From an uncultured Eubacteriales bacterium (GTDB lineage: Bacteria; Bacillota; Clostridia; Oscillospirales; CAG-382): DNA of 7,979 nucleotides. Where the stretch lies: positions 1 through 7,979 of the forward strand of contig CAKSDR010000058.1 of assembly GCA_934446095.1 (NCBI GenBank), in the 5' to 3' direction. Shown here one piece after another: positions 5,936-7,979 of this stretch (position 1 is its first letter; each line of letters begins with the position of its first letter). The notes below the pieces were generated by a model. The model had not been told where the DNA came from. It did not search any database and saw only the letters and a program-made list of their open reading frames with translations. The position numbers and the translations under genes were made by a program.

Positions 5936-6685
5936 TTATTCGTAATCGACAACGTCTATCCATGAATTCAAAAATTCACGTTCTTTTTCATTGCCTTTAA
6001 CAGTCTGAGAAGCTGCAACGATAGGCATCCACTTCTGAACATACTGCATTGCGGTATCGCTCTTTTTGCAGAACAAATCAAGATATTTCTTTGCGCCCTC
6101 AATATCTCCGTTAAGCCAGAAAAGAAGGTATGTTCTGGCAGCGTCTGCAGAAGCGTTTCCCTGAGTTGCATGCGACCAGTCGAGGATATATGCGGTACCG
6201 TCGTCTTTTATAAGAATATTTGACGGGTTGAAGTCTCCGTGGCAAAGTTTATTATGTTTGGGCATTCCGTGAAGCCTTGTATGCAATTCATATCTTATTG
6301 TTGCCGAGAGGTCGGTCTGACTTATTTTACTGTCCATCTTATCTTTTAGTTTATTTAACTGCGGACATTTTTTGCTGTGCATCTCAAGTTGAAGATTAAC
6401 AAACAATTCCATGTACTCGTCATATTTATCGGGGTTCTCCGCCATAAGACGATCAAGGGTCTTTCCGGGTATATATTCGGAAACAATAGCCCATTTGCCG
6501 TCTATTACCGTAACGGCCTCGATTTTCGGAATATTAAGGCCTGTTTCTTCAACACGTGCCTGATTTAATGCTTCATTCAAAATATCGGCTTTTGAAAAAT
6601 CTTCGTTAAATACTTTCATGCACAAATCTCCGTCACGATAAATTGTTTTATTGTTTCTGACCGCAATAATTCTGTCAAGTTTCAT
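5936..6685 (-). CDS. Aminoglycoside phosphotransferase (APH)-fold small-molecule kinase
   Basis: A 249-residue protein of the APH/choline kinase fold, which transfers the ATP gamma-phosphate to a hydroxyl group. The catalytic Brenner motif is intact: HGDFNPSN (149-156), with catalytic Asp151 and metal-binding Asn156, followed by ILDW (167-170), whose Asp169 binds the second metal; Lys24 (CMKVF) is the likely ATP-binding lysine. Length fits the compact APH-like subfamily of gut anaerobes rather than true resistance enzymes (about 265-300 residues). The substrate is unknown; a small molecule, a sugar or a protein are all possible, and the family name is no evidence of drug resistance. The ATG at 6685 has a modest AGGCAGG-type ribosome binding site. 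It begins 36 nt after the adhE stop with no terminator between, so it is probably co-transcribed with adhE and hydS. A kinase in this operon may correspond to the protein kinase reported in the R. albus unit, but I cannot confirm that. Confidence 0.85.
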   Translation of the reverse strand: MKLDRIIAVRNNKTIYRDGDLCMKVFNEDFSKADILNEALNQARVEETGLNIPKIEAVTVIDGKWAIVSEYIPGKTLDRLMAENPDKYDEYMELFVNLQLEMHSKKCPQLNKLKDKMDSKISQTDLSATIRYELHTRLHGMPKHNKLCHGDFNPSNILIKDDGTAYILDWSHATQGNASADAARTYLLFWLNGDIEGAKKYLDLFCKKSDTAMQYVQKWMPIVAASQTVKGNEKEREFLNSWIDVVDYE

Positions 6686-6721
6686 AACTTTACAACCTGC
6701 CTTTCTGCATCTACCTTAAAA

Positions 6722-7979
6722 TCAGTTTTTGGACTTTATCGGAGCTGTTGTTTCTTTGTAACGTTTTCCGTAATAAGCGTCAAGATACATTTGTTTTATT
6801 TCGCTCATAAGCGGATAACGAGGATTTGCTCCTGTGCACTGGTCGTCAAATGCCTGTTCAGTCATCTCATCAAGTCTGTCAAGGAAGTTCTTTTCATCAA
6901 TGCCGTAATCTTTTATAGTCTTCTTGATTCCTACCCTTTCCTTAAGGTCGTTTACCGCTTTTATCAAGTTTTCAAGTTTCTCCGTGTCATTCTTTCCGGA
7001 AATACCCAAAGCAGTTGCAACTTCAGCATAGCGCGCAAGCGTATGAGGATGATCGTACTGTGAGAATGTTCCCATTTTTGCAGGCGTTTCGCATGCGTTG
7101 AATCTGAGAACATATTCGATCATAAGTGCGTTTGCAACACCGTGAGGCAAATGGTGGAATGCACCGAGTTTATGCGCCATGGAATGACAAACTCCAAGGA
7201 ATGCGTTTGCAAACGCCATACCTGCCATAGTTGCCGCATTTGCCATTTTTTCTCTTGCTTCTATGTCGTGCTGTCCGTCGTCGTATGCTCTCGGAAGATA
7301 TTTGAAAATTACTTTAAGCGCTTGTATTGCAAGGCCGTCAGTGTAATCGGTTGCCATAACCGAAGCGTACGCTTCCAAAGCATGAGTTACGGCGTCAATA
7401 CCGGATGCTGCAGTAAGTCCTTTAGGTGCCGACATATGGAAATCAGTATCAATTATTGCCATTTTAGGCAAAAGTTCATAATCGGCAAGAGGATATTTTA
7501 CTCCGGTTTTTTCATCTGTAATAACCGCGAACGGGGTAACTTCGGAACCTGTTCCGGCAGATGTCGGAACTGCTATGAAGTATGCCTTCTCGCCCATTTT
7601 CGGGAAAGTATATACTCTCTTTCTTATATCTATGAATCGCATTGCCATATCCATAAAATCTGCTTCCGGATGCTCATACATAACCCACATTATTTTTCCG
7701 GCGTCCATTGCGGAACCGCCGCCGAGGGCGATTATGCAGTCAGGCTCAAACGCTCTCATCTGCTTTGCGCCTTCCATTGCGCAGCCAAGCGTTGGGTCAG
7801 GCGCAACATCGAAGAATGTTGTATGAACAATTCCCATTTCGTCAAGTTTGTCGGTGATCGGTTTTGTGTATCCGTTATGATATAAGAAACTGTCTGTTAC
7901 GATAAACGCTCTCTTTTTATTCATTACATTTTTAAGTTCGCTTAATGCTACCGGCAGACAGCCTTTTTTAATATATACC
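6722..7979 (-). CDS. adhE: Bifunctional aldehyde-alcohol dehydrogenase AdhE, C-terminal alcohol dehydrogenase domain (5' end outside window)
   Basis: AdhE reduces acetyl-CoA to acetaldehyde and then ethanol, oxidising two NADH, and forms cytoplasmic spirosome filaments. Visible is the iron-dependent alcohol dehydrogenase domain. The Met at 7924 looks like a start but is not: the frame stays open to the window edge and reads KKGCLPVALSELKNV just before it, the linker typical of clostridial AdhE. Counting from that Met, the marks are GGGSAMDAGK (68-77), GTGSEVTPF (124-132), metal ligands D177, H181, H247 and H261, and CTGANPR near the end. Close similarity to the E. coli AdhE C-terminus (IMWVMYEHPE, FANAFLGVCHSMAHKLG) separates it from stand-alone dehydrogenases. 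The acetaldehyde dehydrogenase half should lie to the right of the window; a stand-alone version cannot be fully excluded. It is the most upstream visible gene of the operon, and the TGA stop is 36 nt before the kinase start. Confidence 0.93.
   Translation of the reverse strand, partial: VYIKKGCLPVALSELKNVMNKKRAFIVTDSFLYHNGYTKPITDKLDEMGIVHTTFFDVAPDPTLGCAMEGAKQMRAFEPDCIIALGGGSAMDAGKIMWVMYEHPEADFMDMAMRFIDIRKRVYTFPKMGEKAYFIAVPTSAGTGSEVTPFAVITDEKTGVKYPLADYELLPKMAIIDTDFHMSAPKGLTAASGIDAVTHALEAYASVMATDYTDGLAIQALKVIFKYLPRAYDDGQHDIEAREKMANAATMAGMAFANAFLGVCHSMAHKLGAFHHLPHGVANALMIEYVLRFNACETPAKMGTFSQYDHPHTLARYAEVATALGISGKNDTEKLENLIKAVNDLKERVGIKKTIKDYGIDEKNFLDRLDEMTEQAFDDQCTGANPRYPLMSEIKQMYLDAYYGKRYKETTAPIKSKN

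Larger units (their letters stand above)
1030..7979 (-). other. Predicted transcription unit: adhE, kinase, two mini-ferredoxins, hydS, phosphatase, hydA2
   Basis: Seven genes on the minus strand are separated by 36, 40, 1, 2, -8 and 19 nt, with no hairpin-plus-U-tract between any of them until the terminator at 1062-1030. Short gaps, overlaps and shared ribosome binding sites make a single transcript likely. The promoter and any operator, for example a Rex site, would be to the right of the window. The content matches the adhE-kinase-hydS-phosphatase-hydA2 unit reported for Ruminococcus albus 7, as I recall it. Confidence 0.75.

Noticed and set aside
5896..5952. Longer start (TTG at 5952) for the first mini-ferredoxin
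   Set aside because: It would overlap the kinase gene by 17 nt and add 19 residues absent from the paralogue; the ATG at 5895 has a good ribosome binding site.
5936..6685. Aminoglycoside resistance gene
   Set aside because: Fold motifs match, but short length, lack of similarity to a specific resistance class that I can recognise, and location in a redox operon make a resistance role unlikely.
7142..7885. Long plus-strand open frame (247 codons) opposite adhE
   Set aside because: It is the antisense shadow of a well-supported AdhE domain; its translation is Cys- and Arg-rich without family motifs and no ribosome binding site supports it.
7922..7924. ATG at 7924 as the true start of a stand-alone alcohol dehydrogenase
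   Set aside because: The frame remains open to the window edge and encodes the conserved AdhE linker KKGCLPVAL upstream of this Met.
1..7979. CRISPR arrays, tRNA/rRNA genes, insertion sequences or phage genes
   Set aside because: No repeat-spacer pattern, cloverleaf-like sequence, transposase motif or terminal inverted repeats were seen; nearly all of the window is accounted for by metabolic genes.

Overview
The window looks like chromosomal DNA of a strictly anaerobic, moderately low-GC fermentative Firmicute (Clostridia, probably close to Ruminococcus/Oscillospiraceae). The grounds are purine-rich AGGAGG-type ribosome binding sites, AT-rich intergenic DNA, [FeFe]-hydrogenases, a clostridial-type AdhE, and a gene order that closely resembles the hydS-hydA2 locus reported for Ruminococcus albus 7 (recalled from memory; no search was run).

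Layout. Positions 1-939 (+) hold the 3' part of a stand-alone iron-dependent alcohol dehydrogenase, cut by the left edge. Positions 940-1099 are an AT-rich spacer with a strong bidirectional hairpin terminator (1030-1062) between convergent genes. Everything from 1100 to the right edge is one tightly packed minus-strand gene set, read right to left: adhE (3' part only; the 5' part lies beyond the window), an aminoglycoside-phosphotransferase-fold kinase, two tandem paralogous thioredoxin-fold [2Fe-2S] mini-ferredoxins, hydS (putative sensory [FeFe]-hydrogenase with a PAS domain), a SpoIIE/PP2C-type phosphatase overlapping hydS by 8 nt, and a group B-like monomeric [FeFe]-hydrogenase (hydA2). 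Gaps are at most 40 nt, two gene starts have ribosome binding sites lying inside or across the end of the preceding gene, and no terminator is visible until 1062-1030. A single transcript is therefore likely, although its promoter is outside the window.

How the genes may work together (inference). AdhE makes ethanol from acetyl-CoA with NADH, and HydA2 makes or consumes H2 with ferredoxin. Both matter to a fermenter that shifts between acetate + H2 and ethanol depending on H2 pressure. HydS carries an H-cluster site with altered surroundings, an extra Fe-S domain, a PAS domain and a helical tail, but no enzymatic output domain. The overlapping PP2C phosphatase is the obvious output partner. 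This matches the proposed H2-sensing, phosphatase-linked (group C3) [FeFe]-hydrogenases. The two mini-ferredoxins and the small kinase are the least explained members.

The overall locus type is already described, so it is not a wholly new system. The fresh points are details: a His in place of the usual Pro in HydS loop L1, the unassigned C-terminal half of the phosphatase, the mini-ferredoxin pair, and the antibiotic-kinase-like protein embedded in a redox operon.
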